From the NCBI GenBank assembly GCA_007258455.2, contig VDFB02193867.1, forward strand, positions 529,034,514-529,098,513: a stretch of DNA of 64,000 bases, read 5' to 3'. Both the position numbers and the translations under genes were made by a program. This document shows, piece by piece, positions 11,230-22,304 of this stretch (within the stretch, counting starts at the first letter, position 1; each line of letters opens with the position of its first letter). The notes under the pieces are model-generated. The model ran no database searches. It was not told where the DNA came from and worked only from the letters and a program-made list of their open reading frames with translations. This stretch comes from Sequoia sempervirens (taxonomy: Eukaryota > Streptophyta > Pinopsida > Cupressales > Cupressaceae).

Positions 11230-11895
11230 CCCCTTCATTATACAACTATCGATGTAATATGTCATTTCATATTGGAACACATTATTGCTCACTTTGGACT
11301 TCCTTCCTCTTTAGTTTTGGACAATGGGACACCATTTAATAATAATGATGTGAAAAAATTCCTAGAGACATTCAACATTCAACATCATTTTTCAAAACCA
11401 TACTACCCACAATCTAATGGTCAAGTTGAATCAACTAATAAGACTCTTGAGAAAATCTTAAGGAAAATAGTAAGCAAACATAATAAGGATTGGCACACAT
11501 AGTTGACATATGCATTATGCGCTTATCATACTAGTATTAGAACAACAACTGGAAACACCCCTTATAACCTTGTCTATCGTACCGAGGCAGTAATGCCCTT
11601 GAAGTTATAATTTCCTTCATTAAGAATCACTCTTCAAGGAATTATTGATGAAAATACTTAAAAATTTAACAATGTTTGCATCAACTTGAAATGCTTGAAA
11701 AACAATGTATTAACTCTCTTCAGCATCTCCAAGCTTATTCTACAAGAATGCAACATATTTACAATGATAACGTCCTCCCTCAAGCATTTACTAAAGGTGA
11801 TTTGGTGTTATTTGAGAAACAATGTTATGTCAATGCCACCCCAACTGAAAAAGGAAAATTCAGCCCTAATTGGTTAGGACCTTACTATTATACCT
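11230..11895 (+). pseudogene. Gypsy integrase fragment
   Basis: This is the second half of the integrase core and the C-terminal domain of the same family as the reverse pol at 22.3-25.6 kb. Visible motifs are HIIAHFGLPS, DNGTPF (second catalytic Asp), NGQVESTNK (catalytic Glu kept) and the tail GDLVLFEKQ...FSPNWLGPYY. The frame is broken by a TAG at 11500-11502 where the other copy has CAG (DWHTQL), a TAA near 11609, and a shift near 11660. Everything before the second Asp is missing apart from about 40 bases, and nothing downstream of the C-terminal domain is kept. Confidence 0.9.
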
Positions 11896-11929
11896 TTCAT
11901 AACCACCCCATTTTCTCCCTTTTGCTTGA

Positions 11930-12545
11930 AATCGAGTCACCACTTCTTTATTTTCTCTTGTGGGTTTTTCTTCTTTGTCCTTCTCTTTTGTTTTAGGCTC
12001 AAGGAGTTTTTTTCATCCTTGGGTTCATTTTGTTTTTCTTTCCCTTGTGTTTTCTTCCCTTTTGTCAAGATCAAAACTGTAGTAGAACCTAAACTTAGAA
12101 CATTCTAAATGCTCCAAGGTCGGTTTTCATCCCGATCCCAACCCTGTCGGCTTACCTTGTGTTTTTTTCTTTTCCTTTGTTTTTCTTGTGGGATCCAATT
12201 TCATCCCTGATTCCACTCCCCTTTTCTCCTTTCATTTTTTCCTTTTCCTTGGTGTTTTGGTCATAATTGCACTTGAGACGGAACTAGAACTCATAACTTT
12301 TTACAAAGATCCAAGTTTGGTTTTGGTTCTGATTCCGATTTCACTTCCTTTTCCTTTTGTCTTCTTTCTTTTGCTTATTGTTGTTGGGGTTGGTTTTATT
12401 TACAATCTCAATGTCTTTGTTATCTTCCTCTTTCATTTGTGTCCTTTGTGTGGGATCATGGTCAAAATCGGAATGGAACTTGTAACTTTTATAAAGTTCC
12501 ACGTCCTATTTCAACTCCTATCCTAACCCCACCCTGCCTATGAGT
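11930..12545 (+). repeat. Tandem repeat, ~196-200-bp unit, about three copies
   Basis: Three diverged units align. Each has a T-rich half (CTTTTGTTTTTCTTGTG-like) followed by GGTCA(A/T)AA-type sequence, a 'gaac...taacttt' word and a 'tccnattccnac' word. Anchors at about 12063, 12259 and 12459 are 196 and 200 apart. Long hydrophobic open frames here result from T-richness. It may be the U3 of an unrecognised LTR. Confidence 0.55.
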
Positions 12546-13620
12546 TTCTTGTGTGATGCATTTAGTATCTCTCCCCACTCCCACACCTACCTACCACATT
12601 TATTACAGAGTCCCTCACATGCATGAGGGTCTTTTTAATCCCAAATTAGGTATTATTTTGCTCATAATGTAATTAATTAGTTAATTTAGCGAAGCGGAGT
12701 GAGGTAAAACTTAAAAGGCATAATATTTGACCATGGGCGCATGGATTCAAGTTAATTCAAGTGTCTTTTGAAGCAACTAGGAGGTAGGTGGTCTGTTCAT
12801 TTATTTTCCTTGTTTGTTCCTTGTTTTCTATTCTCTTTCTCCTTCGTTCCTCGTGCGGTTGCATGTTTTCTCATTTTGTTTCACTTCTTTATTGTATATT
12901 GTTGTTTTGTGTTTTTTCTCTAGTTTTTGGTTTCATGTTGGGCTTGCTTGTTCTATTTTTCTTTCATTTCTCTTGTTTCCCTATTTTTCATGGCTTTGTG
13001 GCATTGTGCCATTGTGTCCTAGTTGCAAAATAGGGTTTCTTGTTTTGGGGGTTTAAACTTTCACAAGTTTGGTAAAATCCTACATTATAAACCCTCCCCA
13101 ACCATTTTTGTGATTTTCAAGGAGTTTGACCTCAAGTTTCATGCCTTAGTTTTGAAAATGATTAAATTTTAAAAACTCGGGTTTCAACTCTCTTATGGTG
13201 GTTACGCGACCTGGGTCTAGAAAGGTTTTAATCCCGATTACCTTGTGTAGAGTTGGACTCAACTTTGATGCTTCTTTGAGAAAAGTTATTGATTCATTGT
13301 TTTAGAAATCTCCCTGATCCTAATCCTGAGTACTCACCTTTTGCAGGATCAGAGCACAGAATGAATCTATCTCATAGGACATTTGATAAAGTATGCATTT
13401 TGAAATATTTTCTGACCCCAATTATATCTCAACTTTGACCTCGACCCTACCTATGCTATTTTGAGCCTTTATTTCCTGTCTTGATCCTAGTCCTGATCCT
13501 AAAAGACTCTAAAAATTAGCTAAGCATTTTTAAAAAGGGTAGTGTCAATGAATATGAAATTTAAACATTTTCAAGGTTTTATGTAATCTTATTAAATGTT
13601 CTTTTGCAAGATTAAATCAT
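12546..13620 (+). other. Noncoding region upstream of long ORF copy 1
   Basis: No gene is supported. There is a TATA-like ACATTATAAACC at about 13081-13092, an inverted pair CTCACATGCATGAGGG near 12610, repeated TCCTGATCCTAATCCTGA words around 13310-13500, and a possible splice acceptor CCTTTTGCAG|GATCAG at 13337-13346. This could be promoter and leader of the following ORF. The phenylalanine-rich frames at 12788-13056 are rejected as genes. Confidence 0.35.
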
Positions 13621-14912
13621 GTCTGAAGCAGGGGAAGATATACCACCAAAGGAGGGGCAAACAATTGAGAGTTCAAAAGGGGGGAAGAGCAAGAAGGTGA
13701 AACCAAAACAACTACTTTATACAATGCAGTATAAGTAAGAAGACACCCCAGTGCCAACAAAGATTGAATTTGATCTGATAGAGGTTACTAATACCGTCTT
13801 GGGGAAAATTGACTTGAGCGAACTAACCTAGGATATTTTTTTAGTGGATGCATCTCCAAGGTCCCAAAGGATAGCTCGATCTGGCCTAGCACATGTTACC
13901 CTTCTTTCTATCTCAATCTAGAGCCTATAACTCATATTGATAGCATCGAGAGCATACAACCCCATACAAATAAAATGCATTGATTTCCAAGGGAATTAAA
14001 TTATCAATTTGTCTCCTCAGATGATGAGGTTTATGTTCAACACTCACATTCATGTTAATCCCAAAATAATGACAGAGATAGAGGCATTGATGATGCTTAA
14101 TGGAGACAAGGATGCAAATAGAGACTATATGAACAAGAAATGACTAAAGACAGAAAATAAGTCTTTTACCAAAGTCCCCGAGCACCCCAAAAGGACATAT
14201 TTTTATAAGGATATTGTTGATATGATCATGATGCTATCCAGGGTATTTGGGAAAAATGACTCCCAAGCTTTTGGGGAATGGATGTTCCCCTTCATCAGCA
14301 TAATCTTAGAGGGTAAATAGTTTGTAGATTAGGGGAAAATACTATCTGATAACATACATGACCAAATGCTCTGAGTGTAGCAAACAAAGACCTTTTACAT
14401 GACCTCATATGTAGTATACTCGGCTGCAAGATTGGGTAAGTATCCAAGCTTGAATACAATAGGCACATCGAGAGAATCCTTGGGGTAGATAAAGGCATGG
14501 GATCATTATGATTGGTTGACCTTGAAGGCATCTGAGTCACACTACTAGAGGGTCAGTGATTCCTTCCTCTATATCATCATCAATTGATTTATAGGAGATG
14601 CAAGATATAGGTTAAGTAGAGAGGCCATGGAATTTATTGTTGAATGGGGTAATTAGTATATCTAATATCCCAAGTTTACATACTTCAGATTGGCTAGGTT
14701 TGATGCACACCCCCATAGACTTCCAAGGTACTATAGTGATAGAATGGTATTGATGGAATTTGTATACCAGGTAGTAGATATAAATGGAAAATTTGGTGAT
14801 AAGCACAAACCGAGTAGTCACAACTTCCCAATGAAGTTGGGATATTACACTTGCTCCCACATTACATCTATAAAGGCGGTGTGTACAAAGATAAATGGCA
14901 TTAGCTTGGGAT

Positions 14913-16127
14913 TGTATACAGATTGAAAGTATTTTGATCCCCAAGGTAAGATGAATAACTTGTGTAGATAGGGAAACATCCAAAGGTTTAAATGTGTTGA
15001 AAAAAATAAACTAATTAAATCCTATCAAGCACCATAAAGCACAAACTAGAATGAAAATAAAAATAAATGAAAGAACATGCAAACCCATTTTCAAACTTAG
15101 ACTTGATTGATCTCCATGGCTCTTCTCCACCTGCATAAGAATACAATATTTTGAAGGTTGATTGTTGAAGGAATGTTGGTTGCTCAATTATGCAACATAA
15201 CGACCTGATGAAGATGATAGATTGGAGATGGATGGAAGATAGAAGAATGATTTTGACAGCATAAGGATGTCTAAAGATTTGATGCAAATGGCCTGTGAAA
15301 GGTTACATTTATAGAGTTTCTGAAGACAAAAGCTTAGTTGGAAAAGAGCAACGGTTGAGATTCAGTCTAGTAAGATGAACGGTAAGAGATGGAGAAGTTA
15401 GAGAGAAATATGGAAGCTAGAGAAAAAGAAGGAAGATGTTTCCTTCCCACAAAACCTTTCACTCAAAAATGAAGGCAACTTGCCAATTTTCAAGTTTAGT
15501 TATGAGTTGGTTTTGTAGTTAAAGATAATTCATTAATTAAATAATAAAATTATTTATTTTCATGTGATATGTGGTTTTGGAAGTTTCTAATTAAATATTG
15601 AAAAATATTTAATTATGTGTGAAATATGGATAAGAAGTTTCTAATTAAATATTGAAAAATATTTAATTATGTGTGAGATGTCTTTTTAGAAGATTTTAGA
15701 GATGATTTCGTGATTTTGGAAAAAAGAAGAATATTTAGAAGATTTAAGGATGATTTTATGATTTTGGAAAAAGGAAGAATATTTCCTTTATTTAAAATAA
15801 AGCAATGTGATTTTTTAGAAGATTTAAAGATGATTTCATGATTTTGGAAAAAGGAAGAATATTTACTTTATTCAAAATAAAGCAATGTGATAATTAAATT
15901 AAATAAATTGTAAAGTTTATTTAATTTAATTAAGAAGAATTAGAAAAGTGATTAAATTAAATAAATAATTAAACTTATTTAATTAAGATAGAAGAATTAG
16001 AAAATGAACAATATAAATAAATAATTAAATTTATTTATATGTAGATTGATTTAGAGATTTAACTAAATAACTTGTATTTAGTTAACTACCAGACTTATTA
16101 TAATGTGACCATTTTTAGGTGTATACA
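14913..16127 (+). mobile_element. 1.2-kb TG...CA insertion inside long ORF copy 1
   Basis: The segment starts and ends with the 8-mer TGTATACA (14913-14920 and 16120-16127). Removing exactly 14913-16127 rejoins the host ORF in frame (SLG|YLYAPLFRKHH), which strongly supports an insertion. Size and TG...CA ends suggest a solo LTR, but no flanking target duplication is visible (left gggat, right acttg). The end, GACCATTTTTAGGTGTATACA, resembles the end of the segment at 44.25-45.1 kb, suggesting one family. The interior is AT-rich with tandem repeats and no gene; antisense frames at 15015-15287 are not supported. Confidence 0.6.
15589..15900 (+). repeat. Short tandem repeats inside the insertion
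   Basis: A 42-bp unit ('gaagtttctaattaaatatt' onward) is duplicated at about 15589 and 15631. A unit beginning AGAAGATTTAA(G/A)GATGATTT occurs about three times (near 15689, 15738, 15818; the last two ~80 bp apart). Confidence 0.75.
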
Positions 16128-18801
16128 ACTTGTATGCTCCCTTATTTCGTAAACACCATAATCTATTGGAAGAATTTTGGTTCAATCTACAAGATCAATA
16201 CAAGGTGAGGAAAAGGGGTTATGAAAGGCTTACCATCCCTCAAATGATTCAATATGGAATTAAGGAGGATATACCAGATGTTTTTATGGATGATGGACTT
16301 TTGTTGGACCCTAGCTATGAAACTAACAAGGTTAGCACTAAGAATTTGGATCCCATTAACTGGGATGAAAAGAAAACTATTGATATCAACCGAGTCTCTG
16401 GAGTAGTGGTGGATAGGAGTCTACAATGGGTCACCTTAAGGCTAGATAAACCTATGGCCTAGACCTCAAAGAAGAGGAAGGCAGGGATAGTTATAGAATT
16501 AAGGAGAACTAGAAGGAAGATAGCTCTTGAGGAAAAACTTGACAAATATCCCCCAAAGATGGATGGACAAAGATGTTGAACTTGAAATACCTATTCAAGA
16601 AATAAAACTCCCTTAAGGTCCACAAGCTACAAAAAGCTAGGCTAGAGTAGGCACTTCATTTCAAATACCCCTTGTAGAAGGACCCACTGAGGAGATGTCC
16701 ACAGGGGATCTCCATTAGGAGGTTGCAGCATTAAAGGAAATGGAGCATGGAGTGGGAATTCATGATGTTCGATCCAACTCTTAGGGCACTAAGTCTGATG
16801 AGGAGAAAGCATAAGTTGAAACAACTAAAGATATTGAGTACATTGGGGAGGAGCATATCTTAACTCCTAGAGAGCAAGAACTCTTTGAAACTATCAAGAG
16901 ATCTTCAACCCAAAGTGTTCAGGAAGCCAGAATGAAATAAGATCAAGATGTGGCTACCAAATTAGGAGAGTCCAAAGCTAGTGAAGAGGATAAAAATATG
17001 ACTCTATAACAAAGGCAACAGGAGCTTGAGGCAAGGGCAAAAGCTAAAGAATTGGCAAGGTTACAAAAGGAAAAGAATGATCTTTTGCAAAAAGAATATG
17101 AAGAAAAGGCCAAGGTCGAAAGGGAAAAACTAGCCTTGTTGCAAAAGGTTAAGGAATTGGAAGAAGAAAATGCTCAGCATTAGTGAGAAAGAGAAGAGTT
17201 TGAAGCTAAAGTCAAGGCTAAGGATATAGCTCAGAAAAAGAAGGAAGAACAAGACCTTTTGCAACAAAAAGGGATGAAGAAGAACAAGCTCGAATTAATG
17301 AAGAACAATCAAGGCTAATGCAGAAGATTAAGGAGATGAAAAGGGAAAGAGAGAACTTGTTGGAGTAAAAAGGGTTAGAGGAAGAAGGAAAGAGAGAAGA
17401 ACAAAAAGAATTGGAAAGAAGGGTTGAAGTTGACAGGTTAGCTAAAGAGGAGGATAAGGAACAACAGCAAAAGACTGCCACCCATCCCATGGTAATAATG
17501 ATGCAATCTCCTTCCCTTACACCTCCTCCTTCATAGAAAATGATCACTCCCCTTGAAGCTCCCACCTAACTTAAGTTGAACCTTGAGAAGAGGCAACAAA
17601 TGCAGCCCCATCCTTTAAATTGGGAAGATATGATGAAGGAAATTGAGAAGGAAAAGCCAAGGAAAAAGTCTCGGACAATTCATGCCATGAGACTAATAGA
17701 CGATGGAGATCTAATTGTAGAATATGCTACTCCTCTAGTTGGCAAGGATGAACGAGAAATGCAATTGAGTGACTATCAGGTGAGCAGTTCAAACTTGGGA
17801 AAGCAGATTAGGAATCAACAAATGAACTTGCTTGATATTGCCACACCTACTGCCAAGTCAAGGATGATAAAGGATAAGTAGGTTAAATATGAGATTGAGG
17901 CTCAAGTTTCTCAAATGCATATATTTTTTAAGGACTTAGCTTCTCCCATCTCATAATGGTCTATTAATCTGGAGGCACCTTTATTCTTAAGTCAGAAAGA
18001 GGTTGATGACATCATTGAAATGAGAAGAAAAGTGGGTATGATGGATAACTAGATTGATCAGTTGAACAAGGGGGTTGAAGAGTTGCTTTCCAAAAGAAAC
18101 AAGATCCATACTAATGCTTAGGAATTTTTCAATTCTATAACAAAGTATGTTGAAGAAAAATTGAAACAAGAAGAAGAGTATAGAAATTATATGAAGAAAC
18201 TAAAATATATAAGCAACTTACATCAACAAGTACTCATTGAGCAGGAAATTTTGGATGATGATAATTTGAATTTTATCAAGAATACAATGAACATCATCAT
18301 GTTTAGGTCCTCATTCATTTGTGAACACAGGGGGCATATGCAACAAGTTGGGAAAGACTTGGCAGACTAGCTAGTATAATTTGAGGCTACTATAGCTCCA
18401 TGATTATAAATGGAGACATCCCTATGAAAGATGGTCTTCCTCTTGAAGAGTTGAAAGGAAAATGTGATAATACATTGAGGGAATTGATACAAAATGGGGA
18501 TGATGATGATGGTTTTTTGATTGATAGGTTGACAAATTTTAAGGATGTGGTGAGAATTTCTCAAAAGGAGTTTACTAAGTTAGAGGATATGTGTGGGTCT
18601 ACTTCTAAGAGTTGGATAGAATTACATTTGAAGACTTCTAGGTTGATGGACCCAATGAGGACATGCTCAAGAAAGTCTTTGATAGTTACAAGGAGTACCT
18701 ATAAGAGAAGAATACAAAAGAATGAGGATGGCAACAAAATATTCTTATTTTTTAAATGGTATAAAACTAACATGGGATTCCCCTACTTTGTAGGATCCTA
18801 G

Positions 18802-19690
18802 TACGAGCTCAACTAAAGCCGCCAGCAGTCTAATGATCTTCCTTTGCATGTAGATTTTGAAGTTACCCCTTATTAGTCAACTAGAAATCAATCTTAAACA
18901 CTTTCCTTCGAGGGCTCTAGTAGTTCCTACTTTTGTGGATTTTATTTTGATGTGTTGTAGGCATTGGTTTGGGGATTTTTTATAAAGGGGACTTCTTCCC
19001 ACTTTGAAATGGTCAAAAAATTGAAGTTATGATTTGTAGAACTCTTTAGATACTAGTTTTTTGTTTTATGTAGTTTTCCTTTCGACTCTCTGAACTATTT
19101 TACTTAAGTTGGTGTTACTAGAGGTGATGGTTTTTTTGTATCTTAGTGATTTTTCTAAGATAAATGTTGCTTAATTGAATACAATCAATTGGAAGGAGCC
19201 ATATTTGAATCCATCTTTGGTTACACTTGGTGAATGGTATTGCTTTTTATTCATTGATCTATTATTTATGATAAGTGAATGAATATGTAATGTTGTGCTC
19301 TATGGGAAGATTAAGGTTTAATCTTAGCACTTGAATATATTTGATTGTATGTGTTATCATGGATTAGGTTATTCACTGGTTTCATTTTAACTAAATCTCA
19401 TCATTTAATTATATGTTTGAATGCTAAGTGATATTTTTTACTATTTCCTTCCTAAAATCTAACTCATCTTATATTTATTTGATAAATTTTGTTCTTTGTT
19501 TCATTGGATGTTCACAATTTGTTCATAATACCAGCATTCCCCTTTGTATATTATAGCCACATTGACCACTAAGTGAAATAGTAAGTTGATACCCAACATC
19601 AAGAACCTTGGGAAGTGAGTAGGTTAATCATCATTCCACTTCTTCCAAGAGAGGTGAGGTGATTCCATCTCCCTGCCTGTTAGTGAGTCA
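18802..19690 (+). other. Noncoding region downstream of long ORF copy 1
   Basis: I see no gene. The sequence is AT-rich, single-copy in this window as far as I can tell, and ends where the inverted repeat starts. No LTR match to 12546-13620 was found. Confidence 0.4.
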
Positions 19691-20250
19691 GTTTAGCCCA
19701 TCAACACTTACATAATTGATGAAAGTTATGGGTCTGAAGCATACACATTAAAATAAATAAATGTTACACCTCTTAAAGAACCTATTAATTTTGCGCATTT
19801 ATGCTGGTAATATGTCTAATCCTCTTGAATAGTGTGAATAATAAAGCAGTGGTGTTAGAGTTAGTAGATGCTATTCTATTTTCTCTCACATTGCTTCATT
19901 CTTCACAAACAATTATTTGTGTGTCTTGAATACTAAAGTAATTATTTAAATTAATTGTAGGTAGTTACTTTAGATTTCATACTATTCAAGTTAATCTTGT
20001 ATGTTATGTTAGATTAGATTCTTATATGCATTTAATGTTCTTTAATTAAACCATAGGTGCATTTAATTTAGCATAACATATTTAATCATAATGTTGCATC
20101 TCAAAGAAAACTAGGATAGTTTTAATTAGATCACATAAAGCATGTTAGATCATGGAGACATTTATTAAATAGTCTTATACAGATTATTTGATAAATCACA
20201 TTTCCATATAACTTAAACACATAAGCATAAATAGTCAAACATAAATGATA

Positions 20251-20275
20251 ATATACATATATATATATATATATC
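20251..20275. repeat. (TA)n microsatellite
   Basis: An interrupted TA repeat ending in TATATATATATATATATA lies in the left arm of the inverted repeat. A short related run lies near 20830. Confidence 0.85.
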
Positions 20276-21129
20276 ACAATGTATTAGTACATATCATCAA
20301 GTATACAATGCTAGTGTGGCATGTGGCTACCAGATCCCTCGAGACTTGTTGAGCACACCCATCAAGATATGATCTTTCATGAGACAGTAGTATGCGATCA
20401 TGAACTAATAAGAGAACCAAATGTATGTTGTAGTCCTCCTTCTCATCCAACAGTTGTAACATCTCATATGAAGGCCTCTAGGAACTCTCGCTCTATGCAG
20501 TCTCTATCTTCCTAAAGTATGGAAATCTCTTGATCTGTGTTGGATCTCGAGATGATTGAAGCTCCTCATATGCAGCCTATAGTGTTGACAGATCACCCTC
20601 ATCTCGATCTACATGCCTAGTAGCACCCTTGTATGTTTCTCTCAATCTAACATAAGGTTCAAATAGCTCCAAATGCTTCTCCATGATAGGTGAGGGCATG
20701 TAGTCTATGTCGATAACCTGATATAGGATTGAAGGAGGTACTATCTTTATGGCCACCCGATGATAGAGATCATGTAACTCTCTTAGACCCTACAAGATAG
20801 AAATCATAAAGATAATCGGTACACATCATGATATATATATACATCAAAACAATGAGCATAAGCATAATCATAAATAATATTTCATTACCTAGATCTCTAG
20901 CCAGTTGTGTAAAAATAGCCTCATCCTGCATAGGAGGAATACAAGATGTGCTATCCTCTTTGTGCTCATAAGTACTGGTGCGTGTTGTGGCTATTGATCG
21001 TGATCTAGTAACATGGGTGGGAGCTAAATCTCTCCACTCATGGGAAATTGGATCCTCATACATTGTATCATTGCCATCACTTATAAAGAACAATGTTTGC
21101 ATCGGCTTGAAATGCTTGAAAAACAACAC
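20260..21129 (-). pseudogene. Antisense ORF in left arm (intron-containing, unassigned)
   Basis: On the minus strand the frame from 21129 encodes PISHEWRDLAP, a Ser/Thr/Arg-rich stretch, then LARDLG up to a donor TAG|GTAATG near 20890. About 104 nt later TATCTTGTAG marks an acceptor near 20790. The downstream exon encodes DIDYMPSP, FEPYVRLRETYKGATRHVD and a helical region ending near 20274 (LLDEKEDYNIHL). In-frame stops and one 2-bp difference from the right arm show decay. It lies antisense to the integrase remnant at the arm's outer end. I do not recognise the family; its first codons are antisense integrase sequence, so it is chimeric. Confidence 0.45.
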
Positions 21130-21168
21130 ATTAACTTGGAGATGCTCAAGAGCATTAATTAATTATTC

Positions 21169-21955
21169 ATGAAGCATTTCAAGTTGATGCAAACATTGTT
21201 CTCTATAAGTGATGGTAGTGATATAGTGGATGAGGGTCCAATTTCCCATGAGTGGAGGGATTCAACTCCCACCCGTATTACTAGATCACGGTTAGAAGCT
21301 GCAGCATGCACCGACACTTATGAGCATGGAGAGGCTAGCACATCTTCTATTCCTCCTACGTAGGATGAGGTTGTTTGTACATAGCAGGATGGAGATCTAG
21401 GCAATGAAATATTATTTATGATTATTCTTATGCCCATGTTTTGATTTATATATATATCATGATGTGTACTAATTATCTTTATGATTTATATCTTGTAGGG
21501 TCCAAGAGAGAGTTACATGATCTCTATCATTAGGAAGCCACAGAGATAATATCTCCTTCAGTCTTAGATGAGGCTATCAACATAGACTACATGCCCCCAC
21601 CTATCGTGGAGTAGCACCTAGAGTTGTTTGAGCCTTATATGTTAGATTGAGAGTAGCATACAAGGGTGCTACTAGGCATGTTGATCAAGCTGAGGGTGAT
21701 CTACCAACACTACAGGTTGCATATGAGGAGCTTCAGTCATATGAAGATCTAGTGGAGATCAAGAGACTTCATGCAGAGATTTCCAAGCTTCAGGAAAACA
21801 GAGACCACATAGAGTGAGAGTGCATAGAGGTCGTTGGATGGGAGGCTACAGTTGTTAGACAAGTAGGAGGCCTATAGTATGCACTAGATTCTCTTATTAG
21901 TTCACGAACACATACTACCATCTCACGACTATTTAAAAAATTTGTAAGACTATTT
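21169..21955 (+). pseudogene. Antisense ORF in right arm (intron-containing, unassigned)
   Basis: This is the mirror copy of the left-arm ORF, on the plus strand: MKHFKLMQTLF, then GPISHEWRDSTPTRITRSR, a break at 21361, then GDLG and a diverged donor (GGCAATG, a GC donor if used) near 21400, with the acceptor ATCTTGTAG near 21499. The next exon reads SKRELHDLYH, DYMPPPIVE, and a helical, charged C-terminal part (EISKLQENRDHIE). It runs opposite to the pol at 22.3-25.6 kb and lies just beyond that pol's 3' end. Some Tat-lineage elements are known to carry an antisense ORF there; whether this one is homologous is unknown. Confidence 0.45.
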
Positions 21956-22304
21956 TATAAATGTCTCCATGATCTAACATGTTTTATGTAATCTAATTAA
22001 AACTATCTTAGTTTTCTTTTAGATGCAATATTATGATTAATTATGTTATGCTAAATTAAATGCACCTATGGTCTAATTAAAGAATATTAAATGCATATAT
22101 AAGGATCTAATCTAACATAACATACAATATTAACTTGAATAGTATGAAAGCTAAAGTAACTACCTAAAATTAATTTAAATAATTACTTTAGTATTCAAGA
22201 CACAGAAATGATTGTTTGTCAAGAATGAAGCAATGTGATAGAACATAGAATATCATCTATGAACTCTAACACCACTACTTTATCATTCACACTATTCAAG
22301 AGGA

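Larger units (their letters stand above)
13621..18801 (+). pseudogene. Long coiled-coil ORF, copy 1 (decayed, family not recognised)
   Basis: A reading frame from an ATG at 13621 (MSEAGEDIPPKEGQ) can be followed through many stops and a 1.2-kb insertion to about 18801, giving some 1,300 codons of original coding sequence. The N-terminus is Lys/Ser-rich. A globular part follows (MMRFMFNTHIHVNPKI; then APHRLPRYYSDR-like HPHRLPRYYSDRMVLMEF at 14713-14766). The middle (16950-17470) is a long Glu/Lys/Gln-rich coiled coil (KELARLQKEKNDLLQKEYEE-like heptads). A C-terminal helical part has KLKQEEEYRNYMKKLKY. The order matches 30495-34100, with related segments (APHCLPLYVSDILYFMEL; PTEEEYNTWLDKY). Almost all in-frame stops are TAG or TAA. 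I cannot assign a function; it may be a gag-like or accessory ORF of a retroelement, or an amplified host gene. Confidence 0.6.

Noticed and set aside
12188..13056. Hydrophobic frames resembling membrane proteins
   Set aside because: Phe/Leu/Ser-rich translation is what a T-rich repeat gives; start sites are arbitrary and adjacent frames are equally open.
14295..15287. Reverse frames of 81-123 codons
   Set aside because: They lie antisense to long ORF copy 1 or in the AT-rich insertion and show no domain.
17218..17565. Ser-rich 115-codon reverse frame
   Set aside because: It is the antisense of the Glu/Lys-rich coiled coil of long ORF copy 1 and has no own motif.
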